From Auanema rhodensis (Eukaryota; Nematoda; Chromadorea; Rhabditida; Rhabditidae): 64,000 nt of DNA. The stretch lies in contig CAXKVF010000073.1 of the NCBI GenBank assembly GCA_964057225.1, positions 620,001-684,000 on the forward strand, given 5' to 3'. The notes below the pieces were generated by a model. That model was given only the letters and a program-made list of their open reading frames with translations, was not told the DNA's origin and did no database searches. The position numbers and the translations under genes were made by a program. This document shows, piece after piece, positions 24,993 to 40,480 of the stretch. Each line of letters opens with the position of its first letter. Positions within the stretch are counted from its first letter, which is position 1.

Positions 24993-27280
24993 AAATTTCA
25001 AAGTCATGGTTACCATGAACCAATATCAATAAAGATTTGTTTTTAGACTAATATGGACATGGGGAATCTAATTTTGAAAACCGCATCTCTTTATCTTTCA
25101 CGTGAAGCGAGTTACATACCAAGTGCACATCACGTGTACATTTAATTAGCATAAATTAAAGTTCACGTAAATTTCAAAGTCATGGTTACCATGAACCAAT
25201 ATCAATAAAAATTTGTTTTTAGACTAATATGGACATGGGGAATCTAATTTTGAAAACCGCATCTCTTTATCTTTCACGTGAAGCGAGTTACATACCAAGT
25301 GCACATCACGTGTACATTTAATTAGCATAAATAAAAGTTCACGTAAATTTCAAAGTCATGGTTACCATGAACCAATATCAATAAAAATTTGTTTTTAGAC
25401 TAATATGGACATGGGGAATCTAATTTTGAAAACCGCATCTCTTTATCTTTCACGTGAAGCGAGTTACATACCAAGTGCACATCACGTGTACATTTAATTA
25501 GCATAAATTAAAGTTCACGTAAATTTCAAAGTCATGGTTACCATGAACCAATATCAATAAAAATTTGTTTTTAGACTAATATGGACATGGGGAATCTAAT
25601 TTTGAAAACCGCATCTCTTTATCTTTCACGTGAAGCGAGTTACATACCAAGTGCACATCACGTGTACATTTAATTAGCATAAATTAAAGTTCACGTAAAT
25701 TTCAAAGTCATGGTTACCATGCACCAATATCAATAAAAATTTGTTTTTAGACTAATATGGACATGGGGAATCTAATTTTGAAAACCGCATCTCTTTATCT
25801 TTCACGTGAAGCGAGTTACATACCAAGTGCACATCACGTGTACATTTAATTAGCATAAATTAAAGTTCACGTAAATTTCAAAGTCATGGTTACCATGAAC
25901 CAATATCAATAAAAATTTGTTTTTAGACTAATATGGACATGGGGAATCTAATTTTGAAAACCGCATCTCTTCATCTTTCACGTGAAGCGAGTTACATACC
26001 AAGTGCACATCACGTGTACATTTAATTAGCATAAATTAAAGTTCACGTAAATTTCAAAGTCATGGTTACCATGCACAAATATCAATAAAAATTTGTTTTT
26101 AGACTAATATGGACATGGGGAATCTAATTTTGAAAACCGCATCTCTTTATCTTTCACGTGAAGCGAGTTACATACCAAGTGCACATCACGTGTACATTTA
26201 ATTAGCATAAATTAAAGTTCACGTAAATTTCAAAGTCATGGTTACCATGCACCAATATCAATAAAAATTTGTTTTTAGACTAATATGGACATGAGGAATC
26301 TAATTTTGAAAACCGCATCTCTTCATCTTTCACGTGAAGCGAGTTACATACCAAGTGCACATCACGTGTACATTTAATTAGCATAAATTAAAGTTCACGT
26401 AAATTTCAAAGTCATGGTTACCATGAACCAATATCAATAAAAATTTGTTTTTAGACTAATATGGACATGGGGAATCTAATTTTGAAAACCGCATCTCTTT
26501 ATCTTTCACGTGAAGCGAGTTACATACCAAGTGCACATCACGTGTACATTTAATTAGCATAAATTAAAGTTCACGTAAATTTCAAAGTCATGGTTACCAT
26601 GAACCAATATCAATAAAAATTTGTTTTTAGACTAATATGGACATGGGGAATCTAATTTTGAAAACCGCATCTCTTTATCTTTCACGTGAAGCGAGTTACA
26701 TACCAAGTGCACATCACGTGTACATTTAATTAGCATAAATTAAAGTTCACGTAAATTTCAAAGTCATGGTTACCATGCACCAATATCAATAAAAATTTGT
26801 TTTTAGACTAATATGGACATGGGGAATCTAATTTTGAAAACCGCATCTCTTTATCTTTCACGTGAAGCGAGTTACATACCAAGTGCACATCACGTGTACA
26901 TTTAATTAGCATAAATTAAAGTTCACGTAAATTTCAAAGTCATGGTTACCATGAACCAATATCAATAAAAATTTGTTTTTAGACTAATATGGACATGGGG
27001 AATCTAATTTTGAAAACCGCATCTCTTTATCTTTCACGTGAAGCGAGTTACATACCAAGTGCACATCACGTGTACATTTAATTAGCATAAATTAAAGTTC
27101 ACGTAAATTTCAAAGTCATGGTTACCATGCACCAATATCAATAAAAATTTGTTTTTAGACTAATATGGACATGGGGAATCTAATTTTGAAAACCGCATCT
27201 CTTTATCTTTCACGTGAAGCGAGTTACATACCAAGTGCACATCACGTGTACATTTAATTAGCATAAATTAAAGTTCACGT

Positions 27281-29744
27281 AAATTTCAAAGTCATGGTTA
27301 CCATGAACCAATATCAATAAAAATTTGTTTTTAGACTAATATGGACATGGGGAATCTAATTTTGAAAACCGCATCTCTTCATCTTTCACGTGAAGCGAGT
27401 TACATACCAAGTGCACATCACGTGTACATTTAATTAGCATAAATTAAAGTTCACGTAAATTTCAAAGTCATGGTTACCATGCACAAATATCAATAAAAAT
27501 TTGTTTTTAGACTAATATGGACATGGGGAATCTAATTTTGAAAACCGCATCTCTTTATCTTTCACGTGAAGCGAGTTACATACCAAGTGCACATCACGTG
27601 TACATTTAATTAGCATAAATTAAAGTTCACGTAAATTTCAAAGTCATGGTTACCATGCACCAATATCAATAAAAATTTGTTTTTAGACTAATATGGACAT
27701 GGGGAATCTAATTTTGAAAACCGCATCTCTTTATCTTTCACGTGGAGCGAGTTACATACCAAGTGCACATCACGTGTACATTTAATTAGCATAAATTAAA
27801 GTTCACGTAAATTTCAAAGTCATGGTTACCATGAAGCAATATCAATAAAAATTTGTTTTTAGACTAATATGGACATGGGGAATCTAATTTTGAAAACCGC
27901 ATCTCTTTATCTTTCACGTGAAGCGAGTTTCATACCAAGTGCACATCACGTGTACATTTAATTAGCATAAATTAAAGTTCACGTAAATTTCAAAGTCATG
28001 GTTACCATGCACCAATATCAATAAAAATTTGTTTTTAGACTAATATGGACATGGGGAATCTAATTTTGAAAACCGCATCTCTTTATCTTTCACGTGAAGC
28101 GAGTTACATACCAAGTGCACATCACGTGTACATTTAATTAGCATAAATTAAAGTTCACGTAAATTTCAAAGTCATGGTTACCATGAACCAATATCAATAA
28201 AAATTTGTTTTTAGACTAATATGGACATGGGGAATCTAATTTTGAAAACCGCATCTCTTCATCTTTCACGTGAAGCGAGTTACATACCAAGTGCACATCA
28301 CGTGTACATTTAATTAGCATAAATTAAAGTTCACGTAAATTTCAAAGTCATGGTTACCATGCACCAATATCAATAAAAATTTGTTTTTAGACTAATATGG
28401 ACATGGGGAATCTAATTTTGAAAACCGCATCTCTTTTTCTTTCACGTGAAGCGAGTTACATACCAAGTGCACATCACGTGTACATTTAATTAGCATAAAT
28501 TAAAGTTCACGTAAATTTCAAAGTCATGGTTACCATGCACCAATATCAATAAAAATTTGTTTTTAGACTAATATGGACATGGGGAATCTAATTTTGAAAA
28601 CCGCATCTCTTTATCTTTCACGTGAAGCGAGTTACATACCAAGTGCACATCACGTGTACATTTAATTAGCATAAATTAAAGTTCACGTAAATTTCAAAGT
28701 CATGGTTACCATGAACCAATATCAATAAAAATTTGTTTTTAGACTAATATGGACATGGGGAATCTAATTTTGAAAACCGCATCTCTTCATCTTTCACGTG
28801 AAGCGAGTTACATACCAAGTGCACATCACGTGTACATTTAATTAGCATAAATTAAAGTTCACGTAAATTTCAAAGTCATGGTTACCATGCACCAATATCA
28901 ATAAAAATTTGTTTTTAGACTAATATGGACATGGGGAATCTAATTTTGAAAACCGCATCTCTTTTTCTTTCACGTGAAGCGAGTTACATACCAAGTGCAC
29001 ATCACGTGTACATTTAATTAGCATAAATTAAAGTTCACGTAAATTTCAAAGTCATGGTTACCATGCACCAATATCAATAAAAATTTGTTTTTAGACTAAT
29101 ATGGACATGGGGAATCTAATTTTGAAAACCGCATCTCTTTATCTTTCACGTGAAGCGAGTTACATACCAAGTGCACATCACGTGTACAATTAATTAGCAT
29201 AAATTAAAGTTCACGTAAATTTCAAAGTCATGGTTACCATGAAGCAATATCAATAAAAATTTGTTTCTAGACTAATATGGACATGGGGAATCTAATTTTG
29301 AAAACCGCATCTCTTTATCTTTCACGTGAAGCGAGTTACATACCAAGTGCACATCACGTGTACATTTAATTAGCATAAATTAAAGTTCACGTAAATTTCA
29401 AAGTCATGGTTACCATGAAGCAATATCAATAAAAATTTGTTTTTAGACTAATATGGACATGGGGAATCTAATTTTGAAAACCACATCTCTTTATCTTTCA
29501 CGTGAAGCGAGTTACATACCAAGTGCACATCACGTGTACATTTAATTAGCATAAATTAAAGTTCACGTAAATTTCAAAGTCATGGTTACCATGAACCAAT
29601 ATCAATAAAAATTTGTTTTTAGACTAATATGGACATGGGGAATCTAATTTTGAAAACCGCATCTCTTTATCTTTCACGTGAAGCGAGTTACATACCAAGT
29701 GCACATCACGTGTACATTTAATTAGCATAAATTAAAGTTCACGT
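27281..29744 (+). repeat. 14-monomer block, second copy (partner 17425-19888)
   Basis: It repeats the order of 17425-19888. A private change GTTTCAT for GTTACAT lies near 27930. Its last six monomers (28689-29744) were then duplicated in tandem at 29745-30800, so two events can be ordered here. Confidence 0.85.
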
Positions 29745-30800
29745 AAATTTCAAAGTCATGGTTACCATGAACCAATATCAATAAAAATTTGTTTTTAGAC
29801 TAATATGGACATGGGGAATCTAATTTTGAAAACCGCATCTCTTCATCTTTCACGTGAAGCGAGTTACATACCAAGTGCACATCACGTGTATATTTAATTA
29901 GCATAAATTAAAGTTCACGTAAATTTCAAAGTCATGGTTACCATGCACCAATATCAATAAAAATTTGTTTTTAGACTAATATGGACATGGGGAATCTAAT
30001 TTTGAAAACCGCATCTCTTTTTCTTTCACGTGAAGCGAGTTACATACCAAGTGCACATCACGTGTACATTTAATTAGCATAAATTAAAGTTCACGTAAAT
30101 TTCAAAGTCATGGTTACCATGCACCAATATCAATAAAAATTTGTTTTTAGACTAATATGGACATGGGGAATCTAATTTTGAAAACCGCATCTCTTTATCT
30201 TTCACGTGAAGCGAGTTACATACCAAGTGCACATCACGTGTACAATTAATTAGCATAAATTAAAGTTCACGTAAATTTCAAAGTCATGGTTACCATGAAG
30301 CAATATCAATAAAAATTTGTTTCTAGACTAATATGGACATGGGGAATCTAATTTTGAAAACCGCATCTCTTTATCTTTCACGTGAAGCGAGTTACATACC
30401 AAGTGCACATCACGTGTACATTTAATTAGCATAAATTAAAGTTCACGTAAATTTCAAAGTCATGGTTACCATGAAGCAATATCAATAAAAATTTGTTTTT
30501 AGACTAATATGGACATGGGGAATCTAATTTTGAAAACCACATCTCTTTATCTTTCACGTGAAGCGAGTTACATACCAAGTGCACATCACGTGTACATTTA
30601 ATTAGCATAAATTAAAGTTCACGTAAATTTCAAAGTCATGGTTACCATGAACCAATATCAATAAAAATTTGTTTTTAGACTAATATGGACATGGGGAATC
30701 TAATTTTGAAAACCGCATCTCTTTATCTTTCACGTGAAGCGAGTTACATACCAAGTGCACATCACGTGTACATTTAATTAGCATAAATTAAAGTTCACGT
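28689..30800 (+). repeat. Tandem 6-monomer unit, two copies (2 x 1056 bp)
   Basis: The order AACCA+100C, CACCA+101T, CACCA+149A, AAGCA+51C, AAGCA+91A, AACCA occurs at 28689-29744 and 29745-30800. The second copy has a private T for C (TGTATATTT) near 29891. The unit is the tail of the 14-monomer block. Confidence 0.88.
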
Positions 30801-31504
30801 AAATTTCAAAGTCATGGTTACCATGAACTAATATCAATAAAAATTTGTTTTTAGACTAATATGGACATGGGGAATCTAATTTTGAAAACCGCATCTCTTT
30901 ATCTTTCACGTGAAGCGAGTTACATACCAAGTGCACATCACGTGTACATTTAATTAGCATAAATTAAAGTTCACGTAAATTTCAAAGTCATGGTTACCAT
31001 GAACCAATATCAATAAAAATTTGTTTTTAGACTAATATGGACATGGGGAATCTAATTTTGAAAACCGCATCTCTTTATCTTTCACGTGAAGCGAGTTACA
31101 TACCAAGTGCACATCACGTGTACATTTAATTAGCATAAATTAAAGTTCACGTAAATTTCAAAGTCATGGTTACCATGAACCAATACCAATAAAAATTTGT
31201 TTTTAGACTAATATGGACATGGGGAATCTAATTTTGAAAACCGCATCTCTTTATCTTTCACGTGAAGCGAGTTACATACCAAGTGCACATCACGTGTACA
31301 TTTAATTAGCATAAATTAAAGTTCACGTAAATTTCAAAGTCATGGTTACCATGAACCAATATCAATAAAAATTTGTTTTTAGACTAATATGGACATGGGG
31401 AATCTAATTTTGAAAACCGCATCTCTTTATCTTTCACGTGAAGCGAGTTACATACCAAGTGCACATCACGTGTACATTTAATTAGCATAAATTAAAGTTC
31501 ACGT

Positions 31505-34500
31505 AAATTTCAAAGTCATGGTTACCATGCACAAATATCAATAAAAATTTGTTTTTAGACTAATATGGACATGGGGAATCTAATTTTGAAAACCGCATCT
31601 CTTTATCTTTCACGTGAAACGAGTTACATACCAAGTGCACATCACGTGTACATTTAATTAGCATAAATTAAAGTTCACGTAAATTTCAAAGTCATGGTTA
31701 CCACGCACCAATATCAATAAAAATTTGTTTTTAGACTAATATGGACATGGGGAATCTAATTTTGAAAACCGCATCTCTTTATCTTTCACGTGGAGCGAGT
31801 TACATACCAAGTGCACATCACGTGTACATTTAATTAGCATAAATTAAAGTTCACGTAAATTTCAAAGTCATGGTTACCATGAAGCAATATCAATAAAAAT
31901 TTGTTTTTAGACTAATATGGACATGGGGAATCTAATTTTGAAAACCGCATCTCTTTATCTTTCACGTGAAGCGAGTTACATACCAAGTGCACATCACGTG
32001 TACATTTAATTAGCATAAATTAAAGTTCACGTAAATTTCAAAGTCATGGTTACCATGAAGCAATATCAATAAAAATTTGTTTTTAGACTAATATGGACAT
32101 GGGGAATCTAATTTTGAAAACCGCATCTCTTTATCTTTCACGTGAAGCGAGTTACATACCAAGTGCACATCACGTGTACATTTAATTAGCATAAATTAAA
32201 GTTCACGTAAATTTCAAAGTCATGGTTACCATGAAGCAATATCAATAAAAATTTGTTTTTAGACTAATATGGACATGGGGAATCTAATTTTGGAAACCGC
32301 ATTTCTTTATCTTTCACGTGAAGCGAGTTACATACCAAGAGCACATCACGTGTACATTTAATTAGCATAAATTAAAGTTCACGTAAATTTCAAAGTCATG
32401 GTTACCATGAAGCAATATCAATAAAAATTTGTTTTTAGACTAATATGGACATGGGGAATCTAATTTTGAAAACCGCATCTCTTTATCTTTCACGTGAAGC
32501 GAGTTACATACCAAGAGCACATCACGTGTACATTTAATTAGCATAAATTAAAGTTCACGTAAATTTCAAAGTCATGGTTACCATGCACCAATATCAATAA
32601 AAATTTGTTTTTAGACTAATATGGACATGGGGAATCTAATTTTGAAAACCGCATCTCTTTATCTTTCACGTCAAGCGAGTTACATACCAAGTGCACATCA
32701 CGTGTACATTTAATTAGCATAAATTAAAGTTCACGTAAATTTCAAAGTCATGGTTACCATGAACCAATATCAATAAAAATTTGTTTTTAGACTAATATGG
32801 ACATGGGGAATCTAATTTTGAAAACCGCATCTCTTTATCTTTCACGTGAAGCGAGTTACATACCAAGTGCACATCACGTGTACATTTAATTAGCATAAAT
32901 TAAAGTTCACGTAAATTTCAAAGTCATGGTTACCATGAACCAATATCAATAAAAATTTGTTTTTAGACTAATATGGACATGGGGAATCTAATTTTGAAAA
33001 CCGCATCTCTTTATCTTTCACGTGAAGCGAGTTACATACCAAGTGCACATCACGTGTACATTTAATTAGCATAAATTAAAGTTCACGTAAATTTCAAAGT
33101 CATGGTTACCATGAACCAATATCAATAAAAATTTGTTTTTAGACTAATATGGACATGGGGAATCTAATTTTGAAAACCGCATCTCTTCATCTTTCACGTG
33201 AAGCGAGTTACATACCAAGTGCACATCACGTGTACATTTAATTAGCATAAATTAAAGTTCACGTAAATTTCAAAGTCATGGTTACCATGCACAAATATCA
33301 ATAAAAATTTGTTTTTAGACTAATATGGACATGGGGAATCTAATTTTGAAAACCGCATCTCTTTATCTTTCACGTGAAGCGAGTTACATACCAAGTGCAC
33401 ATCACGTGTACATTTAATTAGCATAAATTAAAGTTCACGTAAATTTCAAAGTCATGGTTACCACGCACCAATATCAATAAAAATTTGTTTTTAGACTAAT
33501 ATGGACATGGGGAATCTAATTTTGAAAACCGCATCTCTTTATCTTTCACGTGGAGCGAGTTACATACCAAGTGCACATCACGTGTACATTTAATTAGCAT
33601 AAATTAAAGTTCACGTAAATTTCAAAGTCATGGTTACCATGAAGCAATATCAATAAAAATTTGTTTTTAGACTAATATGGACATGGGGAATCTAATTTTG
33701 AAAACCGCATCTCTTTATCTTTTACGTGAAGCGAGTTACATACCAAGTGCACATCACGTGTACATTTAATTAGCATAAATTAAAGTTCACGTAAATTTCA
33801 AAGTCATGGTTACCATGAAGCAATATCAATAAAAATTTGTTTTTAGACTAATATGGACATGGGGAATCTAATTTTGAAAACCGCATCTCTTTATCTTTCA
33901 CGTGAAGCGAGTTACATACCAAGTGCACATCACGTGTACATTTAATTAGCATAAATTAAAGTTCACGTAAATTTCAAAGTCATGGTTACCATGAACCAAT
34001 ATCAATAAAAATTTGTTTTTAGACTAATATGGACATGGGGATTCTAATTTTGAAAACCGCATCTCTTTATCTTTCACGTGAAGCGAGTTACATACCAAGT
34101 GCACATCACGTGTACATTTAATTAGCATAAATTAAAGTTCACGTAAATTTCAAAGTCATGGTTACCATGAACCAATATCAATAAAAATTTGTTTTTAGAC
34201 TAATATGGACATGGGGAATCTAATTTTGAAAACCGCATCTCTTCATCTTTCACGTGAAGCGAGTTACATACCAAGTGCACATCACGTGTACATTTAATTA
34301 GCATAAATTAAAGTTCACGTAAATTTCAAAGTCATGGTTACCATGCACAAATATCAATAAAAATTTGTTTTTAGACTAATATGGACATGGGGAATCTAAT
34401 TTTGAAAACCGCATCTCTTTATCTTTCACGTGAAGCGAGTTACATACCAAGTGCACATCACGTGTACATTTAATTAGCATAAATTAAAGTTCACGTAAAT

Positions 34501-37500
34501 TTCAAAGTCATGGTTACCACGCACCAATATCAATAAAAATTTGTTTTTAGACTAATATGGACATGGGGAATCTAATTTTGAAAACCGCATCTCTTTATCT
34601 TTCACGTGGAGCGAGTTACATACCAAGTGCACATCACGTGTACATTTAATTAGCATAAATTAAAGTTCACGTAAATTTCAAAGTCATGGTTACCATGAAG
34701 CAATATCAATAAAAATTTGTTTTTAGACTAATATGGACATGGGGAATCTAATTTTGAAAACCGCATCTCTTTATCTTTTACGTGAAGCGAGTTACATACC
34801 AAGTGCACATCACGTGTACATTTAATTAGCATAAATTAAAGTTCACGTAAATTTCAAAGTCATGGTTACCATGAAGCAATATCAATAAAAATTTGTTTTT
34901 AGACTAATATGGACATGGGGAATCTAATTTTGAGAACCGCATTTCTTTATCTTTCACGTGAAGCGAGTTACATACCAAGAGCACATCACGTGTACATTTA
35001 ATTAGCATAAATTAAAGTTCACGTAAATTTCAAAGTCATGGTTACCATGAACCAATATCAATAAAAATTTGTTTTTAGACTAATATGGACATGGAGAATC
35101 TAATTTTGAAAACCGCATCTCTTTATCTTTCACGTGAAGCGAGTTACATACCAAGAGCACATCACGTGTACATTTAATTAGCATAAATTAAAGTTCACGT
35201 AAATTTCAAAGTCATGGTTACCATGCACCAATATCAATAAAAATTTGTTTTTAGACTAATATGGACATGGGGAATCTAATTTTGAAAACCGCATCTCTTT
35301 ATCTTTCACGTGAAGCGAGTTACATACCAAGTGCACATCACGTGTACATTTAATTAGCATAAATTAAAGTTCACGTAAATTTCAAAGTCATGGTTACCAT
35401 GAACCAATATCAATAAAAATTTGTTTTTAGACTAATATGGACATGGGGAATCTAATTTTGAAAACCGCATCTCTTTATCTTTCACGTGAAGCGAGTTACA
35501 TACCAAGTGCACATCACGTGTACATTTAATTAGCATAAATTAAAGTTCACGTAAATTTCAAAGTCATGGTTACCATGAACCAATATCAATAAAAATTTGT
35601 TTTTAGACTAATATGGACATGGGGAATCTAATTTTGAAAACCGCATCTCTTTATCTTTCACGTGAAGCGAGTTACATACCAAGTGCACATCACGTGTACA
35701 TTTAATTAGCATAAATTAAAGTTCACGTAAATTTCAAAGTCATGGTTACCATGAACCAATATCAATAAAAATTTGTTTTTAGACTAATATGGACATGGGG
35801 AATCTAATTTTGAAAACCGCATCTCTTCATCTTTCACGTGAAGCGAGTTACATACCAAGTGCACATCACGTGTACATTTAATTAGCATAAATTAAAGTTC
35901 ACGTAAATTTCAAAGTCATGGTTACCATGCACAAATATCAATAAAAATTTGTTTTTAGACTAATATGGACATGGGGAATCTAATTTTGAAAACCGCATCT
36001 CTTTATCTTTCACGTGGAGCGAGTTACATACCAAGTGCACATCACGTGTACATTTAATTAGCATAAATTAAAGTTCACGTAAATTTCAAAGTCATGGTTA
36101 CCATGAAGCAATATCAATAAAAATTTGTTTTTAGACTAATATGGACATGGGGAATCTAATTTTGAAAACCGCATCTCTTTATCTTTTACGTGAAGCGAGT
36201 TACATACCAAGTGCACATCACGTGTACATTTAATTAGCATAAATTAAAGTTCACGTAAATTTCAAAGTCATGGTTACCATGAAGCAATATCAATAAAAAT
36301 TTGTTTTTAGACTAATATGGACATGGGGAATCTAATTTTGAAAACCGCATCTCTTTATCTTTCACGTGAAGCGAGTTACATACCAAGTGCACATCACGTG
36401 TACATTTAATTAGCATAAATTAAAGTTCACGTAAATTTCAAAGTCATGGTTACCATGAACCAATATCAATAAAAATTTGTTTTTAGACTAATATGGACAT
36501 GGGGAATCTAATTTTGAAAACCGCATCTCTTTATCTTTTACGTGAAGCGAGTTACATACCAAGTGCACATCACGTGTACATTTAATTAGCATAAATTAAA
36601 GTTCACGTAAATTTCAAAGTCATGGTTACCATGAAGCAATATCAATAAAAATTTGTTTTTAGACTAATATGGACATGGGGAATCTAATTTTGAAAACCGC
36701 ATCTCTTTATCTTTCACGTGAAGCGAGTTACATACCAAGTGCACATCACGTGTACATTTAATTAGCATAAATTAAAGTTCACGTAAATTTCAAAGTCATG
36801 GTTACCATGAACCAATATCAATAAAAATTTGTTTTTAGACTAATATGGACATGGGGAATCTAATTTTGAAAACCGCATCTCTTTATCTTTCACGTGAAGC
36901 GAGTTACATACCAAGTGCACATCACGTGTACATTTAATTAGCATAAATTAAAGTTCACGTAAATTTCAAAGTCATGGTTACCATGAACCAATATCAATAA
37001 AAATTTGTTTTTAGACTAATATGGACATGGGGAATCTAATTTTGAAAACCGCATCTCTTCATCTTTCACGTGAAGCGAGTTACATACCAAGTGCACATCA
37101 CGTGTACATTTAATTAGCATAAATTAAAGTTCACCTAAATTTCAAAGTCATGGTTACCATGCACAAATATCAATAAAAATTTGTTTTTAGACTAATATGG
37201 ACATGGGGAATCTAATTTTGAAAACCGCATCTCTTTATCTTTCACGTGGAGCGAGTTACATACCAAGTGCACATCACGTGTACATTTAATTAGCATAAAT
37301 TAAAGTTCACGTAAATTTCAAAGTCATGGTTACCATGAAGAAATATCAATAAAAATTTGTTTTTAGACTAATATGGACATGGGGAATCTAATTTTGAAAA
37401 CCGCATCTCTTTATCTTTTACGTGAAGCGAGTTACATACCAAGTGCACATCACGTGTACATTTAATTAGCATAAATTAAAGTTCACGTAAATTTCAAAGT

Positions 37501-40480
37501 CATGGTTACCATGAAGCAATATCAATAAAAATTTGTTTTTAGACTAATATGGACATGGGGAATCTAATTTTGAAAACCGCATCTCTTTATCTTTCACGTG
37601 AAGCGAGTTACATACCAAGTGCACATCACGTGTACATTTAATTAGCATAAATTAAAGTTCACGTAAATTTCAAAGTCATGGTTACCATGAACCAATATCA
37701 ATAAAAATTTGTTTTTAGACTAATATGGACATGGGGAATCTAATTTTGAAAACCGCATCTCTTTATCTTTTACGTGAAGCGAGTTACATACCAAGTGCAC
37801 ATCACGTGTACATTTAATTAGCATAAATTAAAGTTCACGTAAATTTCAAAGTCATGGTTACCATGAAGCAATATCAATAAAAATTTGTTTTTAGACTAAT
37901 ATGGACATGGGGAATCTAATTTTGAAAACCGCATCTCTTTATCTTTCACGTGAAGCGAGTTACATACCAAGTGCACATCACGTGTACATTTAATTAGCAT
38001 AAATTAAAGTTCACGTAAATTTCAAAGTCATGGTTACCATGAACCAATATCAATAAAAATTTGTTTTTAGACTAATATGGACATGGGGAATCTAATTTTG
38101 AAAACCGCATCTCTTTATCTTTCACGTGAAGCGAGTTACATACCAAGTGCACATCACGTGTACATTTAATTAGCATAAATTAAAGTTCACGTAAATTTCA
38201 AAGTCATGGTTACCATGAACCAATATCAATAAAAATTTGTTTTTAGACTAATATGGACATGGGGAATCTAATTTTGAAAACCGCATCTCTTCATCTTTCA
38301 CGTGAAGCGAGTTACATACCAAGTGCACATCACGTGTACATTTAATTAGCATAAATTAAAGTTCACCTAAATTTCAAAGTCATGGTTACCATGCACAAAT
38401 ATCAATAAAAATTTGTTTTTAGACTAATATGGACATGGGGAATCTAATTTTGAAAATCGCATCTCTTTATCTTTCACGTGGAGCGAGTTACATACCAAGT
38501 GCACATCACGTGTACATTTAATTAGCATAAATTAAAGTTCACGTAAATTTCAAAGTCATGGTTACCATGAAGCAATATCAATAAAAATTTGTTTTTAGAC
38601 TAATATGGACATGGGGAATCTAATTTTGAAAACCGCATCTCTTTATCTTTTACGTGAAGCGAGTTACATACCAAGTGCACATCACGTGTACATTTAATTA
38701 GCATAAATTAAAGTTCACGTAAATTTCAAAGTCATGGTTACCATGAAGCAATATCAATAAAAATTTGTTTTTAGACTAATATGGACATGGGGAATCTAAT
38801 TTTGAAAACCGCATCTCTTTATCTTTCACGTGAAGCGAGTTACATACCAAGTGCACATCACGTGTACATTTAATTAGCATAAATTAAAGTTCACGTAAAT
38901 TTCAAAGTCATGGTTACCATGAACCAATATCAATAAAAATTTGTTTTTAGACTAATATGGACATGGGGAATCTAATTTTGAAAACCGCATCTCTTTATCT
39001 TTCACGTGAAGCGAGTTACATACCAAGTGCACATCACGTGTACATTTAATTAGCATAAATTAAAGTTCACGTAAATTTCAAAGTCATGGTTACCATGAAC
39101 CAATATCAATAAAAATTTGTTTTTAGACTAATATGGACATGGGGAATCTAATTTTGAAAACCGCATCTCTTCATCTTTCACGTGAAGCGAGTTACATACC
39201 AAGTGCACATCACGTGTACATTTAATAAGCATAAATTAAAGTTCACGTAAATTTCAAAGTCATGGTTACCATGCACAAATATCAATAAAAATTTGTTTTT
39301 AGACTAATATGGACATGGGGAATCTAATTTTGAAAACCGCATCTCTTTATCTTTCACGTGAAGCGAGTTACATACCAAGTGCACATCACGTGTACATTTA
39401 ATTAGCATAAATTAAAGTTCACGTAAATTTCAAAGTCATGGTTACCACGCACCAATATCAATAAAAATTTGTTTTTAGACTAATATGGACATGGGGAATC
39501 TAATTTTGAAAACCGCATCTCTTTATCTTTCACGTGGAGCGAGTTACATACCAAGTGCACATCACGTGTACATTTAATTAGCATAAATTAAAGTTCACGT
39601 AAATTTCAAAGTCATGGTTACCATGAAGCAATATCAATAAAAATTTGTTTTTAGACTAATATGGACATGGGGAATCTAATTTTGAAAACCGCATCTCTTT
39701 ATCTTTTACGTGAAGCGAGTTACATACCAAGTGCACATCACGTGTACATTTAATTAGCATAAATTAAAGTTCACGTAAATTTCAAAGTCATGGTTACCAT
39801 GAAGCAATATCAATAAAAATTTGTTTTTAGACTAATATGGACATGGGGAATCTAATTTTGAAAACCGCATCTCTTTATCTTTCACGTGAAGCGAGTTACA
39901 TACCAAGTGCACATCACGTGTACATTTAATTAGCATAAATTAAAGTTCACGTAAATTTCAAAGTCATGGTTACCATGAACCAATATCAATAAAAATTTGT
40001 TTTTAGACTAATATGGACATGGGGAATCTAATTTTGGAAACCGCATTTCTTTATCTTTCACGTGAAGCGAGTTACATACCAAGAGCACATCACGTGTACA
40101 TTTAATTAGCATAAATTAAAGTTCACGTAAATTTCAAAGTCATGGTTACCATGAAGCAATATCAATAAAAATTTGTTTTTAGACTAATATGGACATGGGG
40201 AATCTAATTTTGAAAACCGCATCTCTTTATCTTTCACGTGAAGCGAGTTACATACCAAGTGCACATCACGTGTACATTTAATTAGCATAAATTAAAGTTC
40301 ACGTAAATTTCAAAGTCATGGTTACCATGAAGCAATATCAATAAAAATTTGTTTTTAGACTAATATGGACATGGGGAATCTAATTTTGAAAACCGCATCT
40401 CTTTATCTTTCACGTGAAGCGAGTTACATACCAAGTGCACATCACGTGTACATTTAATTAGCATTAATTAAAGTTCACGT
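31505..40480 (+). repeat. Domain marked by CACAA, 113G, 107T and 132A monomers
   Basis: A core order AACCA+100C, CACAA, CACCA with 24C and 113G, AAGCA+107T, AAGCA recurs at 33089, 34145 and 39073; the domain opens at 31505 with CACAA and 24C+113G. The variant 107T, which destroys the first CACGTG, is found only here, in eight monomers starting 33617, 34673, 36081, 36433, 37313, 37665, 38545 and 39601. The variant 132A (GAGCAC for GTGCAC) is also confined here, at 32209, 32385, 34849, 35025 and 39953. The domain therefore amplified as a separate lineage within the array. Confidence 0.85.
35729..38896 (+). repeat. 7-monomer unit, two full copies and part of a third (unit 1232 bp)
   Basis: The order AACCA+100C, CACAA+113G, AAGCA+107T, AAGCA, AACCA+107T, AAGCA, AACCA occurs at 35729-36960 and 36961-38192. 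A third copy starts at 38193 and keeps the first four states. CACCTAAAT, a G175 to C change, follows the 100C monomer in the second and third copies only (near 37135 and 38367). CACAA+113G in one monomer looks like a fusion of two neighbours that are separate elsewhere (for example 33265-33616). Confidence 0.88.
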
